A DNA stretch of 9,724 bases from positions 1-9,724 of the forward strand of contig CAZDEF010000087.1 of the NCBI GenBank assembly GCA_964504385.1. The letters are read 5' to 3'. The position numbers were made by a program, and so were the translations under genes. The notes beneath the pieces are model-generated. The model made no database searches. It worked only from the letters and a program-made list of their open reading frames with translations, and was not told where the DNA came from. Below are positions 1 through 5,365 of this stretch, piece by piece. The DNA comes from Limiplasma sp964504385. Lineage in GTDB: Bacteria > Bacillota > Clostridia > Christensenellales > Aristaeellaceae. Position 1 is the stretch's first letter. Each line of letters begins with the position of its first letter.

Positions 1-86
1 CTCAAGTCTCACTCTTTTTTTCTGCCCTGTGTCCAAGATGTATTGTAGCTCTACAACGAATGCATGCGTGTTGAATTGAGCGCTTC

Positions 87-127
87 TTGCTTTTTGCACG
101 AAAACGGAGTATACTGAACATGTTCAG
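87..127 (+). promoter_or_regulatory. Promoter with palindromic operator candidate for the isomerase-like gene
   Basis: A sigma-A-like promoter is visible: TTGCTT at 87-92, a 17-nt spacer, and TATACT at 110-115. A perfect 14-nt palindrome, CTGAACATGTTCAG (114-127), overlaps the end of the -10 box and the predicted start site near 122, a classic position for a repressor operator. A leader of about 60 nt precedes the start codon at 183. A second, unrelated inverted repeat (TTGTAG, 2 nt, CTACAA; 43-56) lies upstream of the -35. The promoter call is from motif matching by eye; the operator role is inferred. Confidence 0.55.
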
Positions 128-182
128 ACCTGTTTGTTCCATTTACACGATGCTCTGAATGACAAGGAGGCTCTTCTTTACT

Positions 183-1151
183 ATGAAACTGAGCGTATTT
201 AATCCGATCCTGTCGGGCAAAACTTTTGAGGAAGCCATGAAGTATCTGGCCGATAGCGGCGTGCAGGCTGTGGAGCTGGGCTCCGGCGGATATTCCGGCA
301 AGGTGCACTGCAACCCCGCCGTGCTGCTGCACGATGATGATCAGCTGGATCATTTCAAGAAGGTGCTGGCGGACAATCATCTGGAAATTGCCGCGCTGAG
401 CACGCATGGCAACGCCGTGCATCCCGATCCTGAAGTGGCCAAGCAGTTCCGCGAGGACTTTACCAACACTGTGCTGCTGGCTGAAAAGCTGGGCGTGAAG
501 CGCATTGTGGATTTCTCCGGCTGCCCCGGCGGCAGCCCCGACGACAAGATGCCCAACTGGGTGACTTGCGCATGGCCGGAGGACTACGGCAAGATCCTGG
601 ATTATCAGTGGAACGAAGTGCTCATTCCCTATTGGCGCGAGGCGACCGCCTTTGCTGCGGCGCATGGCATTGAGAAAATCGCGCTGGAAATGCACCCCGG
701 CTTCTGCGTATACAACCCGGAGACCCTCATGCGTCTGCGCGATGCTGTGGGCCCGCTGATTGGCGCTAACTTCGACCCCAGCCACCTGTTCTGGCAGGGC
801 GTGGATCCCGTGGCCGCCATCCGTTACCTCAAGGATGCCATCTACTTCTTCCATGCCAAGGATACCCGCATCGATCCCCTCAACAGCCCCGTCAACGGCG
901 TGCTGGATACCAAGAAGTTCACCCGCAGCGCGGAGCGCAGCTGGCTCTTCCGCACGGTGGGCTATGGTCATGACTACGCTGTGTGGAAGGACATCGTGTC
1001 CGCCCTGCGCATGGTGGGCTACGACGATGTGCTGTCCATTGAGCATGAGGACTGCCTGATGACCCCCAACGAGGGTCTGCAGAAGGCCATCAGCTTCCTC
1101 AAGGACGTGCTGATGTTTGAAGAAAAGAACGAGAATGTGTTCTGGGCCTGA
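183..1151 (+). CDS. Sugar phosphate isomerase/epimerase-like TIM-barrel protein
   Basis: A 322-residue protein of the xylose-isomerase-like (AP endonuclease family 2) TIM-barrel superfamily, whose members interconvert ketoses, epimerise sugars or process inositol derivatives; the substrate here cannot be named. The N terminus (KLSVFNPILSGKTFEEAMKY, then GVQAVELGSGGY) fits the first barrel strands. Candidate divalent-metal ligands are the Glu in ALEMHPG, the Asp in NFDPSHLFW, the His in FFHAKD and the Glu in SIEHED, in the family's usual order. An ATG 24 nt upstream (159) is in frame, but AAGGAGG at 164-170 lies 12 nt before the ATG at 183, so 183 is chosen. No signal peptide is seen, so it is cytoplasmic. 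It has its own promoter and a downstream hairpin, so it is probably monocistronic, and the palindrome at its promoter suggests substrate-responsive repression. Superfamily assignment is firm; exact activity is unknown. Confidence 0.85.
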   Translation: MKLSVFNPILSGKTFEEAMKYLADSGVQAVELGSGGYSGKVHCNPAVLLHDDDQLDHFKKVLADNHLEIAALSTHGNAVHPDPEVAKQFREDFTNTVLLAEKLGVKRIVDFSGCPGGSPDDKMPNWVTCAWPEDYGKILDYQWNEVLIPYWREATAFAAAHGIEKIALEMHPGFCVYNPETLMRLRDAVGPLIGANFDPSHLFWQGVDPVAAIRYLKDAIYFFHAKDTRIDPLNSPVNGVLDTKKFTRSAERSWLFRTVGYGHDYAVWKDIVSALRMVGYDDVLSIEHEDCLMTPNEGLQKAISFLKDVLMFEEKNENVFWA

Positions 1152-1175
1152 GACCCGGCGCATACCGTAGGAGAC

Positions 1176-1205
1176 AGGACGGCGCTTCAGCCGTCCTCTC
1201 CCTTT
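1176..1205 (+). terminator. Hairpin terminator after the isomerase-like gene
   Basis: AGGACGGC (1176-1183) pairs perfectly with GCCGTCCT (1190-1197) around a 6-nt loop. It begins 24 nt after the stop codon. The following tract (CTCCCTTTG) is only weakly T-rich, so termination may be partial and some read-through into glmM is possible. Confidence 0.6.
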
Positions 1206-1233
1206 GCATTGCTTAAATACGACTTAATACGAT
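1204..1233 (+). promoter_or_regulatory. Putative glmM promoter
   Basis: TTGCAT (1204-1209), an 18-nt spacer and TACGAT (1228-1233) make a moderate sigma-A-like promoter between the upstream hairpin and the glmM start. An imperfect tandem repeat (CTTAAATACGA at 1212-1222, CTTAATACGA at 1223-1232) runs through the spacer and the -10 box. The predicted start site is near 1240, leaving a leader of about 25 nt that holds the AGGAGG at 1248-1253. Confidence 0.45.
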
Positions 1234-1264
1234 CTATTTAGACATTCAGGAGGATCTGACATCT

Positions 1265-2620
1265 ATGGCCAGACTGTTCGGGACAGACGGCGTGCGTGGC
1301 ATTGCCAACAAGGACCTCACCTGCGATCTTGCATTCCGGCTGGGACAGGCCAGCGCCTATGTGCTGGCCAGCGATGTGCATCGTCCCACCATTCTGGTGG
1401 GGCGCGATACGCGCATCAGCGGCGAGATGCTGGAAAGTGCGCTGGTGGCGGGCATTTGCTCGGTGGGCGCGCGCGCGGTGCTGGTGGAGGTGCTGCCCAC
1501 GCCGGCCATCGCGTATCTCACCCGGTATTACGAGGCGGACGCGGGCGTGGTGATCTCCGCCAGCCACAACACGGTGGAGTACAACGGCATTAAATTCTTC
1601 GATAAAAACGGTTATAAGCTGCCGGACTGCATTGAAGACAAAATCGAGGAGATCGTGCTTTCCGGCATGCCGGCAGACTTTGAAATGCCCGTGGGCGAGC
1701 GCGTGGGCCGCCCGGTGCGCCAGCGCAACGCCACCCGCCGCTATGTGGACTTTGTGAAGGAGACCACCGGTGTGCGGCTGGATGGGCTGCATGTGGTGCT
1801 GGACTGCGCGCAGGGCGCCAGCTACGAGGTAGCGCCGCTGGTGTTCAAGGAGCTGGGCGCGCAGGTCAGCTGCTATTATCACGAACCGGATGGCACCAAT
1901 ATCAACGACAACTGCGGCTCCACCCATCCCAACCGCCTGTGCGAGCTGGTGCGGGAGCTGGGGGCGGACGTGGGCTTTGCCTTTGACGGCGACGCCGATC
2001 GCCTGATGGCGGTGGACGAACGCGGACGGCTCATCAACGGCGACCAGGTGATGGCGATGCTGGCCATTTATCTGAAGGAGCAGGGTCGCCTGCGCCAGAA
2101 CACGCTGGTAGCTACGGTGATGAGCAACATGGGGCTGGACATCGCCATGAAGAAGCACGGCGTGAAAATGGAAAAAACCAAGGTGGGCGACCGCTATGTG
2201 CTGGAAAAGATGCGCGCCGATGGCTACACGCTGGGCGGTGAGCAGAGCGGCCATGTGATTCTGTTGGACTACAACACCACCGGCGACGGGCTGGTGACGG
2301 CTGTGCAGGTCATCAGCGCGATGGTGGCGGCCCAGCAGCCGCTGAGCCGTCTGGCCGGCGTGATGCAGATGATGCCTCAGAGCCTTTACGCTGCCAATGT
2401 GCCCGATCAGCGCAAGTACGATTACGACAAGAACGAAAAGATCGCCGCCCGCATTGCGGAGCTGGAAGCCAAATACAAGGATCGCGGCCGCGTGGTGATC
2501 CGCGCCAGCGGCACCGAACCGCGCGTGCGCGTGATGATCGAAGGCCCGGATCAGCGTGAGATGGACCGCGATGTATACTCCCTGAGCAAGCTCATTGAAC
2601 GTGAGCTGAACAAGGGCTGA
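1265..2620 (+). CDS. glmM: Phosphoglucosamine mutase GlmM
   Basis: Converts glucosamine-6-phosphate to glucosamine-1-phosphate in the cytoplasm, the committed step toward UDP-N-acetylglucosamine for peptidoglycan. The 451-residue length is the family norm. All four signature regions are visible: N-terminal RLFGTDGVRG; the phosphoserine loop GVVISASHN with Ser100; the Mg-binding loop DGDADR (241-246); the sugar-binding GGEQSGH (about 324-330); and the C-terminal phosphate-binding RASGTEPRVRVM. AGGAGG at 1248-1253 lies 11 nt before the ATG and fixes the start. In many Firmicutes glmM follows cdaA and ybbR; here neither is adjacent and a comF-like gene follows 3 nt downstream, suggesting co-transcription. 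No defects are seen, and this is presumably an essential gene. Confidence 0.97.
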   Translation: MARLFGTDGVRGIANKDLTCDLAFRLGQASAYVLASDVHRPTILVGRDTRISGEMLESALVAGICSVGARAVLVEVLPTPAIAYLTRYYEADAGVVISASHNTVEYNGIKFFDKNGYKLPDCIEDKIEEIVLSGMPADFEMPVGERVGRPVRQRNATRRYVDFVKETTGVRLDGLHVVLDCAQGASYEVAPLVFKELGAQVSCYYHEPDGTNINDNCGSTHPNRLCELVRELGADVGFAFDGDADRLMAVDERGRLINGDQVMAMLAIYLKEQGRLRQNTLVATVMSNMGLDIAMKKHGVKMEKTKVGDRYVLEKMRADGYTLGGEQSGHVILLDYNTTGDGLVTAVQVISAMVAAQQPLSRLAGVMQMMPQSLYAANVPDQRKYDYDKNEKIAARIAELEAKYKDRGRVVIRASGTEPRVRVMIEGPDQREMDRDVYSLSKLIERELNKG

Positions 2621-2623
2621 CCC

Positions 2624-3301
2624 ATGCAGCTGCGGCGCTTGCTTTCCGCCCTGCTGTTTCCGCAGCAGAACGCATGCCACCTTTGCGGGCATGCGCTGGA
2701 TGGCTTTGGCCTTTTTTGCGCGGAATGCGAGCACGGCATGCTGGAATGCCTGCTGCCTTCTTCCCGGCAGGAGCGCGGCGCGCTGGGACAGCTGGGCGGC
2801 AGCGTAAGCGTGCTGCGCTACCGCGGCAACGCGCGGCGCATGGTGCACCTTCTCAAATATGATACGGATACGGCTGTGGCCGCATGGCTGGGCGAACGGA
2901 TGGCGGCATCCGTCCTCGCCCGGCCTTCGTTTGCTTGTGCGCACGCCGTGATGCCGGTGCCGCTGCACCCCGCGCGATACCGTCGGCGCGGCTACAACCA
3001 GTCGCTGCTGCTGGCGCAGGAGCTGTGCAGCCGCACCGGTCAGCCGCTGCTGGCGGATGCCCTGATCCGCGTGCGCGACACCGGCACGCAAGTGGGGCGC
3101 AGCCGTGCGGAGCGTTTGCATGCGCTGCATGGCGCGTTCGCCGTTCCTCAGCCGCAGCAGGTGCGCGGCCTGCGCATCCTGCTGGTGGACGATGTACTCA
3201 CTACCGGGGCGACCGCTTTGGCTTGCGCGGAAGCGCTGGTGCATGCCGGCGCTGCGGAGGTGCTGCTGGTCACGGCTTGCTTGGCGGATGGAAGAGTATA
3301 G
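2624..3301 (+). CDS. ComF family phosphoribosyltransferase-like protein
   Basis: A 225-residue ComF family protein. Family members such as Bacillus ComFC and Haemophilus ComF act at the cytoplasmic face in DNA uptake or handling of incoming single-stranded DNA; the homologue's role in non-competent Clostridia is unclear. The N terminus carries a four-cysteine zinc-ribbon (Cys18, Cys21, Cys32, Cys35). The middle has the family motifs YRGNARRMVHLLKYD and PVPLHPARYRRRGYNQS. The C-terminal part has the type I phosphoribosyltransferase PRPP loop ILLVDDVLTTGAT (about 185-197). It starts 3 nt after glmM with no separate promoter, so it is translationally or transcriptionally tied to glmM. No other competence gene is in the window. 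Family assignment is firm; biological role is inferred. Confidence 0.92.
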   Translation: MQLRRLLSALLFPQQNACHLCGHALDGFGLFCAECEHGMLECLLPSSRQERGALGQLGGSVSVLRYRGNARRMVHLLKYDTDTAVAAWLGERMAASVLARPSFACAHAVMPVPLHPARYRRRGYNQSLLLAQELCSRTGQPLLADALIRVRDTGTQVGRSRAERLHALHGAFAVPQPQQVRGLRILLVDDVLTTGATALACAEALVHAGAAEVLLVTACLADGRV

Positions 3302-3315
3302 CCATGAGGAAGAAC

Positions 3316-3344
3316 TTGTCATTTCTGCGGACATATGTTATGAT
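3316..3344 (+). promoter_or_regulatory. Strong promoter for the macro-HTH gene
   Basis: TTGTCA (3316-3321), a 17-nt spacer and TATGAT (3339-3344) form one of the best sigma-A-like promoters in the window, placed in the short gap after comF. The predicted start site near 3351 leaves a leader under 30 nt. That leader contains GAGGTG at 3367-3372 but no Shine-Dalgarno site for the TTG at 3365, which bears on the start-codon question for this gene. No terminator separates it from comF, so read-through may add to transcription. Confidence 0.6.
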
Positions 3345-3364
3345 TCATCCACCATATCCGTTTT

Positions 3365-4369
3365 TTGAGGTGGATCATCATACCGTTTCAGATCATTCGC
3401 GGCGATATTACCCATATGAAGGTGGACGCCATCGTGAACGCTGCCAACAGCACGCTGCTGGGCGGCGGTGGGGTGGACGGAGCCATTCACCGCGCCGCCG
3501 GGCCGAAACTGCTGGCGGAGTGCAGGCGGATCGGTGGATGCCCGACGGGCGAATCGCGCATCACGAAGGGATATCAGCTGCCCTGCCGCTATGTCATCCA
3601 TACCGTCGGCCCGGTGTGGATGGGCGGCCTGTCGGGTGAAGGGCGTGCGCTGGCTGCGTGCTACCACAGCGCGCTGCAGCTGGCGCAGCAGTATAAGTGC
3701 AAAAGCGTGGCCTTTCCGCTGATCGCATCGGGCGCTTATGGCTATCCCTACGAGCAGGCGAAGCAGACCGCGATGGAAGCCATCCGCCGTTTCCTGATGG
3801 AAAACGATAACGACATGTGCATCTATCTGGTGCTGTACGATGTGCCCCGCATGAGCGATCAGCGCAGATTGGAGCAGGTGCAGCGCTTTCTGAAAGAACA
3901 CTACCAGCCTGCTCTCCGCCACGGCTATCAGCTTTGGGAGAGCGTTGCGGCGAGTGCGCCTCCGCCCAGCGCCAGAGTCGATAGCACTAGGCTTTCTCTG
4001 AAAGAAATGCTGGATTCCATCGATGAAAGCTTTTCCGATATGGTCAAACGGAAGATCCGCGAAAAAGGACTGACCAACGCGGAGTGCTATAAGCGCGCCA
4101 ATATTGATAAGAAGCTGTTTTCCAAAATCAATAATGATGCGCATTACAAACCCAAAAAGCCCACCGCCGTGGCGCTGGCCATTGCGCTGGAGCTGGATAT
4201 GAACGAAACGCGCGAGCTGCTGATGAAGGCAGGCTATGCCCTCAACCGCAGCGAGCAGTTTGATATCATCATCGAATATTTCATCACCAAGCAGCAGTAT
4301 GATCTGTTCGAGATCAACGAGGTGCTGTTCGACTACGACCAGCCTTTGCTTGGAAATATGCTGTTATAA
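3365..4369 (+). CDS. Macro domain protein with C-terminal HTH-like domain
   Basis: The N-terminal ~180 residues are a macro domain of the MacroD/YmdB type, which binds ADP-ribose and typically removes ADP-ribose from Asp/Glu side chains or deacetylates O-acetyl-ADP-ribose. Visible motifs are DAIVNAAN, the glycine-rich GGGGVDGAIHRAAG, YVIHTVGPVW and the phosphate loop SGAYGYP. After a linker, residues ~211-334 form a second all-helical domain (SLKEMLDSIDESF; KGLTNAECYKRANIDKKLFS; ALAIALELDMNETRELLMKAG) that looks like an XRE/Cro-type HTH with a C-terminal extension, so it may bind nucleic acid. Start is unresolved. Coordinates use the in-frame TTG at 3365, but GAGGTG (3367-3372) is spaced for the ATA at 3380, where family proteins begin Met-Pro-Phe-(Gln/Glu)-Ile-Ile-Arg. 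The first in-frame ATG (3416) would delete the first strand. The gene has its own promoter; a vWA gene and structured repeats follow. Confidence 0.9.
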   Translation: MRWIIIPFQIIRGDITHMKVDAIVNAANSTLLGGGGVDGAIHRAAGPKLLAECRRIGGCPTGESRITKGYQLPCRYVIHTVGPVWMGGLSGEGRALAACYHSALQLAQQYKCKSVAFPLIASGAYGYPYEQAKQTAMEAIRRFLMENDNDMCIYLVLYDVPRMSDQRRLEQVQRFLKEHYQPALRHGYQLWESVAASAPPPSARVDSTRLSLKEMLDSIDESFSDMVKRKIREKGLTNAECYKRANIDKKLFSKINNDAHYKPKKPTAVALAIALELDMNETRELLMKAGYALNRSEQFDIIIEYFITKQQYDLFEINEVLFDYDQPLLGNMLL

Positions 4370-4407
4370 TGCTTTGATGCTACGGATCATTATTCTGGAA
4401 TAGGCTC

Positions 4408-4434
4408 AAAAGGCCGCTTCACGGGCGGCCTTTT
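4408..4434 (+). terminator. Intrinsic terminator after the macro-HTH gene
   Basis: AAAAGGCCGC (4408-4417) pairs perfectly with GCGGCCTTTT (4425-4434) around a 7-nt loop, 38 nt after the stop codon. The A-tract/T-tract symmetry makes it able to stop transcription on either strand. A near-identical hairpin recurs at 4600-4626. Confidence 0.85.
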
Positions 4435-4443
4435 AGATTGTCC

Positions 4444-4467
4444 CCAAACCACCCATGGGTGGTTTGG
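4444..4467. repeat. Perfect 24-nt palindrome
   Basis: The half-site CCAAACCACCCA (4444-4455) is followed immediately by its exact reverse complement (4456-4467). Its right half overlaps the left arm of the first hairpin of the structured repeat (4464-4471), so the two hairpins could not form together in one strand. With no loop, cruciform formation or a dimeric protein site is also possible. Confidence 0.8.
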
Positions 4468-4591
4468 AGGGACGCAGCCCTCCAAGTGTGATCGTATCGA
4501 CCGGACGCTGTTTGCCGCCCGGCGAGCCGTAGGCGAGTAGGCAAACGGCGCCTTCCCTCGGCGGAAAAAATCGCGTAGCGAGTTTTTTTCG
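4456..4591 (+). repeat. Structured dispersed repeat, copy 1
   Basis: A 136-bp intergenic element related to 5366-5545. In order: hairpin 1 (TTGGAGGG 4464-4471 with CCCTCCAA 4478-4485); a short unique insert (4486-4505); an 11-bp stem (4506-4516 with 4540-4550, one G-T wobble at 4509/4547) enclosing the conserved GGCGAGCCG...GGCGAG; a conserved CGCCTTC-CTCGGCGG link; and a final hairpin (TCGC 4571-4574 with GCGA 4578-4581, loop GTA) embedded in A6/T7 tracts, able to act as a bidirectional terminator. No open reading frame of note and no transposase: it resembles a MITE or REP-like repeat. With the flanking terminators it accounts for the whole 312-bp gap between the macro-HTH and vWA genes. 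Confidence 0.8.
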
Positions 4592-4599
4592 CTGACCTG

Positions 4600-4626
4600 A
4601 AAAGGTCGCTTTGCAGGCGACCTTTT
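4600..4626 (+). terminator. Second A-tract/T-tract hairpin, twin of 4408-4434
   Basis: AAAAGGTCGC (4600-4609) pairs perfectly with GCGACCTTTT (4617-4626) around a 7-nt loop. Compared with the hairpin at 4408-4434, one C-G pair has become T-A on both arms, so pairing is preserved. Its 3' end merges with the putative vWA promoter (TTGACG at 4625-4630). Confidence 0.75.
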
Positions 4627-4651
4627 GACGTTATGCCTCTGTTAAGATAAT
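4625..4651 (+). promoter_or_regulatory. Putative vWA gene promoter
   Basis: TTGACG (4625-4630) and GATAAT (4646-4651) are separated by 15 nt, which is shorter than ideal. The predicted start site near 4658 would leave a leader of about 25 nt containing AAGGAGGG (4666-4673), 8 nt before the ATG at 4682. The -35 box overlaps the T-tract of the hairpin at 4600-4626. Confidence 0.4.
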
Positions 4652-4681
4652 GCCATCCAAAATACAAGGAGGGCATTTGAA

Positions 4682-5326
4682 ATGAAAAAGGATCTGACGG
4701 AACTGGTCTTCATTCTTGACCGCAGCGGCTCTATGAACGGACTGGAGGCCGATACCATCGTCGGCTTCAATGCCATGATCGAAAAGCAGAAGCAGACCGA
4801 AGGCGAGGCGCTGGTATCTGTGCTGCTGTTCAACCAAGCCAACACCGTGCTGCATGACCGCGTGGATGTTCAGCATGTGCCGCCCATGACCAGAGCCGAC
4901 TATGTCACGAGCGGCTGCACGGCGCTGATCGACGCGCTGGGCGACGCCATCCGCCACATTGGCAATGTGCACAAATATGCCCGCGAAGAAGATCGCCCCG
5001 AGAAAACCGTGTTCATGATCACCACAGACGGCATGGAAAACGCCAGCCATCGCTACACGGCGGATGAGATCCGCGCGAAGATCGAGCGGCAGAAGCAGCG
5101 GTACGGGTGGGAGTTCCTGTTCTTGGGGGCCAACATCGATGCCGTGGAGACCGCACGGCGTTATGGGATTGAAAAAGAACGCGCTGTTACATATCGCAGC
5201 GATTCCGAAGGCACCCGGCTGAACTACGATGTGCTAGGCGAAACTATTTCGTGCATGCGCTGTCACCAGACGATTACGCCGGAATGGAAGCAGCGCATTG
5301 AGGACGACTGCTTCAACCGGAACTGA
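4682..5326 (+). CDS. von Willebrand factor A (vWA) domain protein
   Basis: A 214-residue, single-domain vWA protein. vWA domains use a Mg-dependent MIDAS site to bind partner proteins and often serve as assembly hubs in bacterial stress and chaperone-like complexes. The MIDAS is complete: DRSGS (Asp13, Ser15, Ser17), Thr80 in SGCTAL, and Asp116 in ITTDG. The C-terminal part has the conserved stretch WEFLFLGANIDAVETARRYG and ends with a cysteine-containing tail (Cys191, Cys194, Cys210). There is no signal peptide or membrane segment, so it is cytoplasmic. AAGGAGGG 8 nt upstream fixes the start. Its neighbour is the macro-HTH gene in the same orientation; related small vWA proteins (TerY-like) are found near macro-domain genes in tellurite-resistance-type stress clusters, so a shared function is plausible. 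The gene is bracketed by two copies of the structured repeat. The molecular partner is unknown. Confidence 0.9.
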   Translation: MKKDLTELVFILDRSGSMNGLEADTIVGFNAMIEKQKQTEGEALVSVLLFNQANTVLHDRVDVQHVPPMTRADYVTSGCTALIDALGDAIRHIGNVHKYAREEDRPEKTVFMITTDGMENASHRYTADEIRAKIERQKQRYGWEFLFLGANIDAVETARRYGIEKERAVTYRSDSEGTRLNYDVLGETISCMRCHQTITPEWKQRIEDDCFNRN

Positions 5327-5327
5327 C

Positions 5328-5341
5328 GGCTGCTCACAGCA
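5328..5341 (+). repeat. 14-nt direct repeat, left copy
   Basis: GGCTGCTCACAGCA lies just after the vWA stop codon and recurs exactly at 5549-5562 on the far side of repeat copy 2. The similarity extends slightly leftward (GACGG in both, with a 1-nt indel). It also forms a small hairpin here (GCTGCT/AGCAGC, 5329-5343). Its arrangement resembles a target-site duplication. Confidence 0.7.
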
Positions 5342-5365
5342 GCTCAGCTTGTCGATAAACGCCGT

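Noticed and set aside
14..22. T-run at the left edge as the tail of an upstream terminator
   Set aside because: The matching hairpin would lie at or before the window edge and cannot be seen, so it is not annotated.
114..127. Palindrome as a LexA/SOS box
   Set aside because: It contains GAAC-N2-GTTC, whereas Gram-positive LexA boxes need GAAC-N4-GTTC and the E. coli type needs CTGT-N8-ACAG. It is kept as an operator for an unknown regulator.
51..1163. Minus-strand open frame opposite the isomerase-like gene
   Set aside because: The translation has no domain signature, and the plus-strand protein has all expected TIM-barrel metal-site motifs.
1238..3334. Very long minus-strand open frame opposite glmM and comF
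   Set aside because: It is an antisense shadow caused by high GC at third positions. Its translation is low-complexity, rich in His, Ala and Gln, with no recognisable domain, while the plus strand carries glmM and comF with full motifs.
4365..4370. TATAAT at the end of the macro-HTH gene as a promoter
   Set aside because: No -35 box at acceptable spacing (nearest TTGCTT is 13 nt away), and a strong terminator follows at 4408.
4419..4676. Minus-strand open frame within the gap after the macro-HTH gene
   Set aside because: It runs through hairpins and repeat copy 1, has no supporting ribosome binding site and no recognisable domain.
5252..5266. CMRCH near the C terminus of the vWA protein as a heme-binding CxxCH site
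   Set aside because: The protein has no signal peptide, and c-type heme attachment happens outside the cytoplasm. The motif is probably chance or, at most, a metal or redox cysteine pair.
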